Assembly (NCBI GenBank): GCA_947495125.1
Contig: CANLXL010000001.1
Coordinates: 310,001 to 374,000 of the forward strand
Reading direction: 5' to 3'
Length of the DNA stretch: 64,000 nucleotides
Origin: an uncultured Flaviramulus sp.
Lineage (GTDB): Bacteria > Bacteroidota > Bacteroidia > Flavobacteriales > Flavobacteriaceae
Part shown: positions 56,767 to 64,000 of the stretch, in pieces
Position numbering within the stretch: the first letter of the stretch is position 1
Layout: each line of letters begins with the position of its first letter
Made by a program: the position numbers and the translations under genes
The notes under the pieces: model-generated
What the model was told of the DNA's origin: nothing
The model's database searches: none
Seen by the model: the letters and a program-made list of their open reading frames with translations, nothing else

Positions 56767-57903
56767 CTATTCTTTTAACAATTCGGCTGAATCTCGATTA
56801 ACAGCCCATAATACGGGTAACACAGAGGCTAACGCCGCAAATAAGGGCCCGATTAAAGCTGACATTATCAATAGTTCGAAATTGGGTTCTATGTATATTT
56901 TTGTGACATTAAATATATTGGGGCCCAACTGGTACGACAATAGTGTACCAACAGCAAAGCCTATAACAGCCCCGATAAACCCTATAAGTAAAACTCTTAA
57001 AAAGAATTGTTTACCAATTTTCCAACTGGTAAAGCCAATAGCTCTCATAACACCAATTTCAGGTGTACGTTCTTTAACATTGGTCATTGTTACAGAACCT
57101 AACCATAATGCACAGATAATCAGAATAATGGGAAACAAATATGAAAAATATTTATCTGTCATTTTCCGTTGCTTTTCCCGCGCATCTGCCACGCTGGATT
57201 TCATGATAACTTCGGCTTCCGGGGCTATTTTTTGCAATTCAGCTCTAAGCTCACCTAAAGGGTCTCCATTTTTAGTAGAACACATACAGTTGATCGCCAT
57301 GACTTCATTAACACGACCTTCCATTTTAACCAGACTTTGCAGAGTTTCTAAATTAAAATACATACGAACATCATCTTCACTACCGGATTCTGTTAAGGTT
57401 TTGGACACTTCAAAGTTGTTTCCTAAAACATCAATAACATCGCCTTCCTTTATATTGAATTGATGGGCAATCTCATACCCCAAATACACCTTACCAGTAT
57501 CTATAGCAAAAATCATTTTAGATTTTTTAGCTCCTGAAGGCTCTCGTTCTTCACTTGCAATTCCGGTTAAAACAATATGTTTTTCACGCCATTGTATCCG
57601 TTTATGAAGCGTTGCTGTTAGATGCGCATAATTAACCGATTTTTGCTTAACTAACTTATCAACGACTTCTTCAGACATACTCAAATTAGAATAGCCATCT
57701 ACCCAAAACTGATTGATATCGGTCTCTCCCGGAATGATACGTACGTTAAAACCCATATCTCTGGTAAGCCGAATGGTCTCTTTTTGAGTGGCCTGAGTCA
57801 TGGTATAAAAAAACACCACCAAAGCCACTATGGTCACCATACCCAATAGTCCCATTAAAAAATTGAACTTTCTATGCCGTATTTCTTTTAAAATTAACTT
57901 CAT
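56767..57903 (-). CDS. ABC transporter permease, FtsX/MacB-like
   Basis: The 378-aa protein has an N-terminal helix after RHRKFNFLMG, a large periplasmic MacB_PCD-like domain (VDGYSNLSMSEEVVDKLVKQ, HIVLTGIASEERE, GYEIAHQFNIKEGDVIDVLG) and three C-terminal helices with the FtsX motif (EIGVMRAIGFTSWKIGKQF). Two such permeases would pair with two copies of the ATPase. The transported substrate is unknown; the propeller lipoprotein two genes on may be cargo or partner. Confidence 0.87.
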   Translation of the reverse strand: MKLILKEIRHRKFNFLMGLLGMVTIVALVVFFYTMTQATQKETIRLTRDMGFNVRIIPGETDINQFWVDGYSNLSMSEEVVDKLVKQKSVNYAHLTATLHKRIQWREKHIVLTGIASEEREPSGAKKSKMIFAIDTGKVYLGYEIAHQFNIKEGDVIDVLGNNFEVSKTLTESGSEDDVRMYFNLETLQSLVKMEGRVNEVMAINCMCSTKNGDPLGELRAELQKIAPEAEVIMKSSVADAREKQRKMTDKYFSYLFPIILIICALWLGSVTMTNVKERTPEIGVMRAIGFTSWKIGKQFFLRVLLIGFIGAVIGFAVGTLLSYQLGPNIFNVTKIYIEPNFELLIMSALIGPLFAALASVLPVLWAVNRDSAELLKE

Positions 57904-57918
57904 CAGTTTTCACATTGT

Positions 57919-58659
57919 TTATACTCCGCAAACAACACAGTTTTCTCTTTGCTTTATCTGTATGGTATGTACATCCATGGTGCGCATATCCATAGTTAGT
58001 AATCTGTTTTTTAAAGGTTCTCCAAATTCGGAAATTAATTTAATCGCCTCCATGGCACCCAAACAGGCAATCGTACCGGAAACCGCGCCAAATACAGGAA
58101 ATCTGCGTTTCCATGCCACGGGATGTTCCGGATATAAGCAAGATAAACAGGCCGTTTCTCCTGGAACAATCGTTGTTATTTGGGCTTCCAACTCGTACAT
58201 CGCGCAATCTACCAATGGTTTCCCTTGTTTTACAGCTTCGCGATTCATTAAAAAACGCTCTTCAAAAAGTGGTGCGGCATCTACAATAACATCGGCCATT
58301 CCTACCAGCTTTGCAGCGTTATTTTCAGTAATATTCTCCGGAATCGAAATAATATTTAATCTTGGATTCAACTCTTTTAAACGTCTTTCGGCTGATTCCA
58401 CACGTGGTTTTCCTAACCAGTCATGTGTCATTAAAAGTTGCCTGTTTAAATCGCTATGCTTTACATTTCCGGCATGAGCCAAAATAAGTGTCCCTACTCC
58501 TGCCGCCGCCAATTCGTAAGCCACAACACTGCCTAAACCACCACATCGCGATACCAGAACAGTACTGTTTTTTAAGCGTTCCTGCCCTTCAACACCATGT
58601 TCAGGGACATCCAATTGCCATTCGTATGTGGCTAATTCTTCTTCTGTTAGTTTCTTCAT
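57919..58659 (-). CDS. ThiF/MoeB/HesA-family E1-like adenylyltransferase
   Basis: The 246-aa protein has the ATP-binding Rossmann motif (VSRCGGLGSVVAYELAAAGVG in blocks), SDLNRQLLMTHDWLG with the conserved Arg, VDAAPLFEERFLMN, and two Cys pairs for Zn (CLSC and CVVC). It should adenylate the C-terminal Gly of a ubiquitin-like carrier. That carrier is encoded directly upstream by the MoaD-like gene, whose stop overlaps this start by one base. A second E1 with rhodanese lies at the right edge of the window. Confidence 0.88.
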   Translation of the reverse strand: MKKLTEEELATYEWQLDVPEHGVEGQERLKNSTVLVSRCGGLGSVVAYELAAAGVGTLILAHAGNVKHSDLNRQLLMTHDWLGKPRVESAERRLKELNPRLNIISIPENITENNAAKLVGMADVIVDAAPLFEERFLMNREAVKQGKPLVDCAMYELEAQITTIVPGETACLSCLYPEHPVAWKRRFPVFGAVSGTIACLGAMEAIKLISEFGEPLKNRLLTMDMRTMDVHTIQIKQRENCVVCGV

Positions 58660-58937
58660 TATCCTCCTGAAATTGGCGACATTAATGTAACTTCAACACC
58701 ATCAGAAAGTGTTACATTTTCGTCGTAGTTAACTTGAGATTGATTCACAATGATGAGATTAGAATGACGATACAAACCATTGTCATCAAACAAAATAGAT
58801 TCAAACACTTTTCCGTACCTCGTGACTAATTTGCTTATCAAATCTTTGAGTTTGATCCCATTTTCCACCTCAATAGTGTCACTATTTCGTCCGAGTATAT
58901 CTTTTATCTGGGCTGTAAATTTTAGTTTTATATTCAT
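58659..58937 (-). CDS. MoaD/ThiS-family sulfur carrier protein
   Basis: The 92-aa protein has the beta-grasp fold pattern (LKFTAQIKDILGRNSDTIEV, SILFDDNGLYRHSNLIIVNQ) and ends SPISGG, the di-glycine tail that gets adenylated and thiocarboxylated. The length fits MoaD. With the E1 next to it, it should deliver sulfur for molybdopterin or a similar cofactor. No MoaE gene is in the window, so the acceptor is not seen. Confidence 0.87.
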   Translation of the reverse strand: MNIKLKFTAQIKDILGRNSDTIEVENGIKLKDLISKLVTRYGKVFESILFDDNGLYRHSNLIIVNQSQVNYDENVTLSDGVEVTLMSPISGG

Positions 58938-58940
58938 GTC

Positions 58941-59594
58941 TTAGAGTTCTGAAATTTGCAATTCTTTTACTTGTCCGTCGTCAAACTTAAACACTTTATC
59001 CCCAAGATTAACCGCCTCTATTTTAGAGTGGGTGACATGAAGAATGGTTAGGTCTGAATTTACTTTTAAAGTTTTTAATAAGTCCATCATTTCGTCTTTA
59101 GTATGATCGTCTAAAGCACTTAACGGCTCATCGAGACAGATGACTTCCGGATAAAAACTTAAAGCTCTTGCCAAGGCCACACGTTGCTTTTCACCGCCGC
59201 TAAGATCGTGAGCTTCACGTTTAAGCAAATAGCTAATTCCCAAATCGGATGCCAATGCATTGACGCGTTTGTCAATTTTTTTCTTATCCCATTTTCTGAT
59301 CTTAAGTGCGAATCCAATATTTTGAGCGATGGTCATATGCTGAAATAAAGCCCCATCCTGAGGCACATAGCCAATCTCCCTTTTAGCAGGCATAAAATTT
59401 GAAATCTCTTTGTCTCCAAGCCATATTTCTCCAGATTTAACTTTTCTTAAGCCACAAATGGATTCCATAACGGTTGTTTTACCACATCCCGTTTTACCCA
59501 TTAAAATGGCATAGTCGCCCTTATTGATCTTAAAACTAAGATCTGATAAGGAAAAATCCCCCTGGTTAATATTTAGGTTTACACAATGTATCAT
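58941..59594 (-). CDS. ABC transporter ATP-binding protein, ModC-like
   Basis: The 217-aa ATPase has Walker A (GKTGCGKTTVMES), VGYVPQDGALFQHMTIAQNI, the signature [15 protein letters not shown] and Walker B (VICLDEPLSALD). It matches oxyanion importers of the ModC/WtpC/CysA type but is shorter because it lacks a C-terminal TOBE/Mop domain. It lies 3 nt before the MoaD gene and directly after the permease gene. Molybdate or tungstate is the likely cargo. Confidence 0.87.
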   Translation of the reverse strand: MIHCVNLNINQGDFSLSDLSFKINKGDYAILMGKTGCGKTTVMESICGLRKVKSGEIWLGDKEISNFMPAKREIGYVPQDGALFQHMTIAQNIGFALKIRKWDKKKIDKRVNALASDLGISYLLKREAHDLSGGEKQRVALARALSFYPEVICLDEPLSALDDHTKDEMMDLLKTLKVNSDLTILHVTHSKIEAVNLGDKVFKFDDGQVKELQISEL

Positions 59595-60353
59595 TTACAA
59601 AACGGTATTTTTATCACCAAAGAATCTGACTATCATAAGTACGGCAAAACCAGAAAATATCATGATCAATGACACCGCAACCGCAGCTTCTATATTACCT
59701 ACAGACATTTCTAAAAACACTGTTGTTGGCAGTACTTCTGTACGCATCCTGGTTGCTCCAGAAAAAATAAGTATGGGACCAAACTCACCAAGAGCCCTCG
59801 CCCAAGCTAAGGAGGCCGCTGTTAAAATCCCATTCTTAGCCTGCGGTAATAACACGTAAAAAAAGGATTGCCTTTGATTGCAACCTAAAGTTAGTGCCAC
59901 TTGCTCCTGCCTGTTATTAATTTGCATGAAGGTGACATACATCGTTCGAACCGCGAATGCACAAGCTACCATAAATTGCGCAATAACGACACTATAAACC
60001 GTATAGGTAATACGCATATGACTTTCTATAAACTGTCCCGGGGCTGTTTGAAATAAAATAAGCAAACTTAAACCTATGACCAATGGAGGTAACACAATTG
60101 GAATATCTAATACGGCATCAATAAATTTTTTGAAACGAAATTCAAAACGCGCCATAAAATAGCCCAATGGTATCGCCACTATGACACTTAAAATCATAGT
60201 CACTGTACAGGTAATTAAACTTAACTTTATGGCATATTGAATCTCTCTGCTTTGTAAGGCCTTCAGTATGTGACCCGGCGTTGTATAAGACAGATCGGCT
60301 AGCATCATTGCCAAAATCAGTACAATATATGTTGATGCAATAACTCCCATCAT
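59595..60353 (-). CDS. ABC transporter permease, ModB/TupB-like
   Basis: The 252-aa permease has about six helices and the EAA-type loop (NNRQEQVALTLGCNQRQSFF, YVLLPQAKNGI, SLAWARALGEFGPILIFSGA), with LEMSVGNIEAAVAVSL near the end. RALGEFG is typical of molybdate, tungstate and sulfate permeases. It is directly followed by its ATPase gene. The aminotransferase gene lies between it and the substrate-binding protein gene. Confidence 0.88.
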   Translation of the reverse strand: MMGVIASTYIVLILAMMLADLSYTTPGHILKALQSREIQYAIKLSLITCTVTMILSVIVAIPLGYFMARFEFRFKKFIDAVLDIPIVLPPLVIGLSLLILFQTAPGQFIESHMRITYTVYSVVIAQFMVACAFAVRTMYVTFMQINNRQEQVALTLGCNQRQSFFYVLLPQAKNGILTAASLAWARALGEFGPILIFSGATRMRTEVLPTTVFLEMSVGNIEAAVAVSLIMIFSGFAVLMIVRFFGDKNTVL

Positions 60354-60435
60354 TAAAAAAAACGGAAGATTAGATTTAACTTTTAATGCCTTTGTATGTG
60401 TATTATCTTTTTTTATAATTGAAATTATTATATCA

Positions 60436-61770
60436 TTAATTTAAAAGGGAAAATGCACTATCTAAGATATCCAGTGCTTTTTGCAATTGTGCTCGGCTAA
60501 TGGTTAACGGTGGTGATAGCTGTAGAACATGTCCTTGGGACACTTTAAAACTCATCCCCAGGGTTAAACAATTATACATGATTTTTTCAGCCTCTTCCAT
60601 GGCAGGCGCCTTAGTTATTGGATCTCCCAATTCAAGCCCCCATAAAAGCCCCATCCCCCGAACATGACTAATAATGGGATATTTATGTTTCAGCGCTTCC
60701 AATTCATTTTGCATAAAAATGGCATCATCATTCACTTTTTGCAAAATATTTTCATCTTCAATAAACGATAAAACGGCCTGCGCAGCTGCAGAGCCTAAAG
60801 GACTTTTTTCATGTGTAAAATGGCCTAACGAAATATCCTGCGCAACATTATGTTCCTCTCTGCAAACCATAGCGGCAAAAGGAATAATGCCACCACCTAA
60901 GCCTTTTCCTAAGCAAAGAATGTCCGGTTCTATTTCAAAATTCTCGAAAGCAAACATTTTACCTGTTCTTCCTAGCGCGATAGGAATCTCATCTAAAATA
61001 AGCAATACATTATGTTTTGTACAGATTTCTCTAATACGTTTCCAATATGCTGTTGAAGGAATCTGAACATCGGTGTTTCTTACGGTTTCGGCAATAAAGG
61101 CGCCTATTTCGCCTTCCTTTTCAATCACATATTCCAGGTAATCTGCGGATTTCATTTCGTCTTCAAAGAACCCACCGGTATTCATTGGAGGCGGTATTCT
61201 AAGAACTCCCGGCATCATTGGTCCCATATGCTGTCTGAAGACGGCTTCTCCACCTGCGCTAATAGCGTCCAGCGAAGCACCGTGAAAGGAGTCCCAATAT
61301 GAGATCACCTTATGTTTACCGGTAACCACTCGTGCTAGTTTCAGCGCCATACTGACTACTGAAGTGCCTCCAGGCGCGAATAACACTCTATCCAACCCTT
61401 TTGGTAACAATGCTGTTAGGGTATTTGCGAAATTCACCGCAGTTTTGTTGGTATAGCGTCGGGTCGAAAATGATAGTTCGTCTAATTGATTCTTAATCTT
61501 ATCTATAACATGAGGGTTTGAAAACCCTATTTGATGCACATTGTTTCCATGAAAATCGAGATACGCTTTGCCTTCCAGATTTTCAATAACCGCATCGGAA
61601 CAAGCATTCAAAACATCTAAACATGGTGTAGACATGGCTTGATGAAGGAACACCTTTGAATCTTCCTTTAATAACGCCTTAGTTTCTTCGTCTGTCACAT
61701 TACGTTGCTGCCATAACTTTCTTTCTTTTGAAAGATTAACATCGCCTTCGGTTTTTAAGACTTCACTCAT
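60436..61770 (-). CDS. Class III PLP-dependent aminotransferase-family enzyme (PbfA-like)
   Basis: The 444-aa enzyme has STPCLDVLNACSDAVIENLE, FHGNNVHQIGFSNPHV, SYWDSFHGASLDAISAGGEA, ILDEIPIALGRTG with the ring-contact Asp, and the PLP Lys in CLGKGLGGGIIPFA. The opening blocks resemble (R)-1-hydroxy-2-aminoethylphosphonate ammonia-lyase (PbfA). No other phosphonate gene is in the window, so the substrate is open. Its position between a ModA-like gene and ModB is unusual. Confidence 0.78.
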   Translation of the reverse strand: MSEVLKTEGDVNLSKERKLWQQRNVTDEETKALLKEDSKVFLHQAMSTPCLDVLNACSDAVIENLEGKAYLDFHGNNVHQIGFSNPHVIDKIKNQLDELSFSTRRYTNKTAVNFANTLTALLPKGLDRVLFAPGGTSVVSMALKLARVVTGKHKVISYWDSFHGASLDAISAGGEAVFRQHMGPMMPGVLRIPPPMNTGGFFEDEMKSADYLEYVIEKEGEIGAFIAETVRNTDVQIPSTAYWKRIREICTKHNVLLILDEIPIALGRTGKMFAFENFEIEPDILCLGKGLGGGIIPFAAMVCREEHNVAQDISLGHFTHEKSPLGSAAAQAVLSFIEDENILQKVNDDAIFMQNELEALKHKYPIISHVRGMGLLWGLELGDPITKAPAMEEAEKIMYNCLTLGMSFKVSQGHVLQLSPPLTISRAQLQKALDILDSAFSLLN

Positions 61771-61776
61771 TTTTTA

Positions 61777-63249
61777 TTAATTTACATGGTTATATTTCCA
61801 TTCAAAGCCATGTTCTAAATAGCTCTTTTTGGAGTTCTCATTGGTAAGCGCTTTTAACAAGCGCTTCATGGTATTTTGGTTTTTTGAATTCGATAATATT
61901 CCGAAATTCTGAAGGGCATTGGCGTTTTCCTCACTAAGTCTAACAAGATCCAATTTATCCATAACCCGGGATACATTAGCTTCGTAAACTATGACGGCAT
62001 CCAGAGACCCGGTTCTAATTTGATTTACTAACAAATCGGCTGTCGGTGTTTGCGATCTTACATTTTTATAAACGTCATCCCAAATATTTTGACTTTCTAA
62101 CAAGTTTTTGGTTAATGCCCCTAAAGCACTTTGGTTGTAATTACAAACCCCAAGCTGCAATCCATCAGCGGTTAAATCTTTTAAAGATTGAATGTTTTTT
62201 GGATTTCCTTTTTCAACAGCAATAACGATGTTTGTTTTTGAAATATCCGTGATGGTATTAAACCGGTCTTCTACCTGCGTCATAAAAGACACATCGCATG
62301 ATAAATAGGCATCGGGTTGTTGCCCTGCTTTTATTTGAGACACTAAAATACCGCACCCATTATACACCCTACTTACTACAACGCCTTCTCGCTCTTCGAA
62401 TGCCTGAATGGTTTTATCGATAGCTAAACGATTTACGCCGCCACTATAAAAAAGGAGTTCGGGCTCTTCGCTCCAGATGTCACCATCAATAGGTTGGTAA
62501 GAAAATTCCTTAAACACATTAAGTCCTTTATCTCTTGATGCTAAATACCTTAGAAACCTTAGCGCTTCTGTTGATTGCTCTGAAAAGCCTAAAACACCCA
62601 CTGTGATATTCTTGACATAATCATCAAATTGTGGTATACTAATAATTTCAAAGTCCTCATATTGATTCGCTGTAGCGTCCCAAATGATGCCAGCATCTGA
62701 AGTTTTCAATTTTATGGTATTTGCTACTTCATTAACGGTAGGCATTAAAACGGAAATATTATTTTCTAAAGCCTCCCACTGGTTGAATGCCTTAAACATT
62801 TTTTTTGTTAAACGTCCTATTGAAGCTGCATCCGGGTTTGCGATAGCCACTTTAACATCTTCAGCGAATAAATCTTCAACCGTTTTTATATTTTTCGGAT
62901 TCCCTTTAGCAACAGCAATCACCGGCTTAATAAAGGCTAATGGTTGTGTTTCCTTAATTAAACCATAACGCAATGCTTCTTCTATATAACTTTTGTCTGC
63001 CGCCAAATATAGATCACCCTGTTTTGCTACCCGCAAATTAGACAGTAAGGTACCTGAACCTCCGTATTGTAAATCTACACGAACTCCATAGTCTTCGAAA
63101 TACTGCTCGGCAACCTTTTCAACAACAGGCTTAACACCAGCGGCACAATAGAGAAGTAGTGATTTTTCAGTTTCATGTTGTTTACAATTAAAACTTATAA
63201 TGACCAGAATAAGAGGTACAATTTTAAAAAAATTTGATCTTGTAAACAT
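61777..63249 (-). CDS. Tandem ModA-like oxyanion-binding lipoprotein
   Basis: The 490-aa protein has a lipobox (VIISFNC) and two ModA-type domains in a row. Residues of about 30-255 (LLLYCAAGVKPVVEKVAEQY, GGSGTLLSNLRVAKQGDLYL, VIAVAKGNPKNIKTVEDLFA) match residues of about 258-480 (LLFYSGGVNRLAIDKTIQAF, GCGILVSQIKAGQQPDAYLS, VIAVEKGNPKNIQSLKDL). A single ModA has about 250 aa, so this is a fused duplication. It should capture molybdate or tungstate for the ModBC-like genes. Seven bases separate it from the aminotransferase gene. Confidence 0.88.
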   Translation of the reverse strand: MFTRSNFFKIVPLILVIISFNCKQHETEKSLLLYCAAGVKPVVEKVAEQYFEDYGVRVDLQYGGSGTLLSNLRVAKQGDLYLAADKSYIEEALRYGLIKETQPLAFIKPVIAVAKGNPKNIKTVEDLFAEDVKVAIANPDAASIGRLTKKMFKAFNQWEALENNISVLMPTVNEVANTIKLKTSDAGIIWDATANQYEDFEIISIPQFDDYVKNITVGVLGFSEQSTEALRFLRYLASRDKGLNVFKEFSYQPIDGDIWSEEPELLFYSGGVNRLAIDKTIQAFEEREGVVVSRVYNGCGILVSQIKAGQQPDAYLSCDVSFMTQVEDRFNTITDISKTNIVIAVEKGNPKNIQSLKDLTADGLQLGVCNYNQSALGALTKNLLESQNIWDDVYKNVRSQTPTADLLVNQIRTGSLDAVIVYEANVSRVMDKLDLVRLSEENANALQNFGILSNSKNQNTMKRLLKALTNENSKKSYLEHGFEWKYNHVN

Positions 63250-63339
63250 CTATTTTCCTGTTTTGAGAATCATTTAACAAATATGCAACTATTTTTACAT
63301 ATATTTAAATTTTTTACTGTTAAAAAAACATGAATCTTC

Positions 63340-64000
63340 TTAGTATCTTTCTAAACTTGTATCCACCTCCAAAGCATATCGATCAATACCGCCTTCTAAG
63401 TTAAAAAGAGAGTTGAACCCTTCTTGCTTTAAATAGTCTATCACGACTTTACTTCTGGAGCCGTGGTGACACATAACCACTATATCCTTATCTTTCGGCA
63501 AGTCCTCAAGACTATCTGCTATTTGACTCATTGGCAACAATGTAGCTTCCTTAATATGACATATTTGATGCTCATATGGTTCACGCACGTCTAACAGAAA
63601 CAGGTCGTGATTTTGTTTTATAAGCCCTGAAAGTACACGTGGCGGCATGGCTTCATTTGATTCCCAATTTTCCAATAGAGCATCTTCCTCTAAAAGATTC
63701 TCCTTTGGTTTTTTTATCCCGCAAAATTCATCGTAGTCAATAAGTTCTTTTATTTCAGGTGTTTTACCACATACTTTACAATCGGGATTTTGTTTCAATT
63801 TAATTTCGGAAAATCGCATTTCTAAGGCGTCGTACAATAATAAACGACCAATTAAGGAAGACCCCTTACCTAAAATCAACTTCATGACCTCTGTACTTTG
63901 CAGCATTCCCATGACGCCAGGCAGCACCCCTAGAACCCCCGCTTCTGCACATGAAGGTACACTTCCGGCTGCCGGCGGATTAGGAAACAGGCATCTGTAG
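63340..64000 (-). CDS. moeB: MoeB/ThiF-family E1 with C-terminal rhodanese domain, 5' end cut by the window edge
   Basis: The frame is open to the right edge and beyond. The visible part starts with CLFPNPPAAGSVPSCAEAGV and LGVLPGVMGMLQSTEVMKLI, standard MoeB/ThiF blocks, so the ATP-binding part lies outside. A Zn Cys pair is seen in PDCKVCGKTPEI. Residues from about 120 are a rhodanese domain (LFLLDVREPYEHQICHIKEA) with the active-site loop VVMCHHGSRSKVV. E1-rhodanese fusions transfer sulfur to a MoaD-type carrier. An ATG at 63927 lies inside conserved sequence and is not the start. Confidence 0.87.
   Translation of the reverse strand, partial: YRCLFPNPPAAGSVPSCAEAGVLGVLPGVMGMLQSTEVMKLILGKGSSLIGRLLLYDALEMRFSEIKLKQNPDCKVCGKTPEIKELIDYDEFCGIKKPKENLLEEDALLENWESNEAMPPRVLSGLIKQNHDLFLLDVREPYEHQICHIKEATLLPMSQIADSLEDLPKDKDIVVMCHHGSRSKVVIDYLKQEGFNSLFNLEGGIDRYALEVDTSLERY

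Noticed and set aside
63340-63927. Complete gene starting at ATG 63927
   Set aside because: Conserved MoeB sequence (CLFPNPPAAG and further) continues upstream to the window edge, so the gene is truncated by the edge.

Overview
The window is A+T-rich chromosomal DNA of a marine-type member of Bacteroidota, most likely Flavobacteriaceae. The signs are lipoprotein signal peptides, a C-terminal type IX secretion sorting domain, YaiO-type and TolC-type outer-membrane proteins, DUF4382, DUF6786 and HYC_CC_PP families, and -7 boxes close to TAnnTTTG. No rRNA, complete tRNA, CRISPR array or insertion sequence was seen.

Layout. (1) 1-5902: an MFS transporter cut by the left edge, two lipoproteins, a metallo-beta-lactamase-fold lipoprotein, two overlapping TetR regulators and a SnoaL-like protein. 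(2) 6100-18155: a copper/heavy-metal resistance island (HMA lipoprotein, CusB-like adaptor, PepSY protein, CopA-type ATPase, AraC regulator with a metal motif, TolC, CusA, HYC_CC_PP protein). It lies between two related ~180-bp direct repeats that may be attachment sites. (3) 18202-37111: an exopolysaccharide assembly locus. It holds GT2 and GT4 glycosyltransferases, a large GT-C-like membrane protein, an Ig-like protein, a membrane-anchored clan-A glycoside hydrolase, a Wzx-like flippase, two STAS proteins, a TPR plus outer-membrane barrel protein and a T9SS-secreted protein. A five-gene phosphorelay sits beside it: single receiver, heme NO-binding sensor, histidine kinase, Hpt protein and LytTR regulator. 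(4) 37157-39662: Nudix hydrolase, metallophosphoesterase and PurU. (5) 39716-46999: a dimethylglycine-type demethylation module (FAD dehydrogenase, EtfB, EtfA, Fe-S membrane oxidoreductase) with a divergent XRE-cupin regulator. It is visibly richer in G+C than its surroundings. (6) 47085-50914: LamG-endonuclease/phosphatase protein, FAH-family enzyme and DUF6786 lipoprotein. (7) 51108-64000: a minus-strand cluster with a giant PQQ-type propeller lipoprotein, a MacB-like ABC pair, two ThiF/MoeB-type E1 enzymes, a MoaD-like carrier, ModB and ModC, a class III aminotransferase and a protein carrying two fused ModA-like domains.

The most interesting signal is in region 3. A 14-bp motif, close to CCATTCGTCKACAC on the coding strand, lies 47-48 nt upstream of a -7-like box in front of five minus-strand units: GT2, GT4, the STAS-STAS-flippase operon, the T9SS protein and the phosphorelay operon itself. 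At the relay promoter it is doubled with a 21-bp period, as is typical of LytTR sites. This suggests an autoregulated circuit in which a heme-based NO sensor controls synthesis of a Pel-like exopolysaccharide through the LytTR regulator. The motif and spacing are read directly from the sequence; the regulatory chain is inference.
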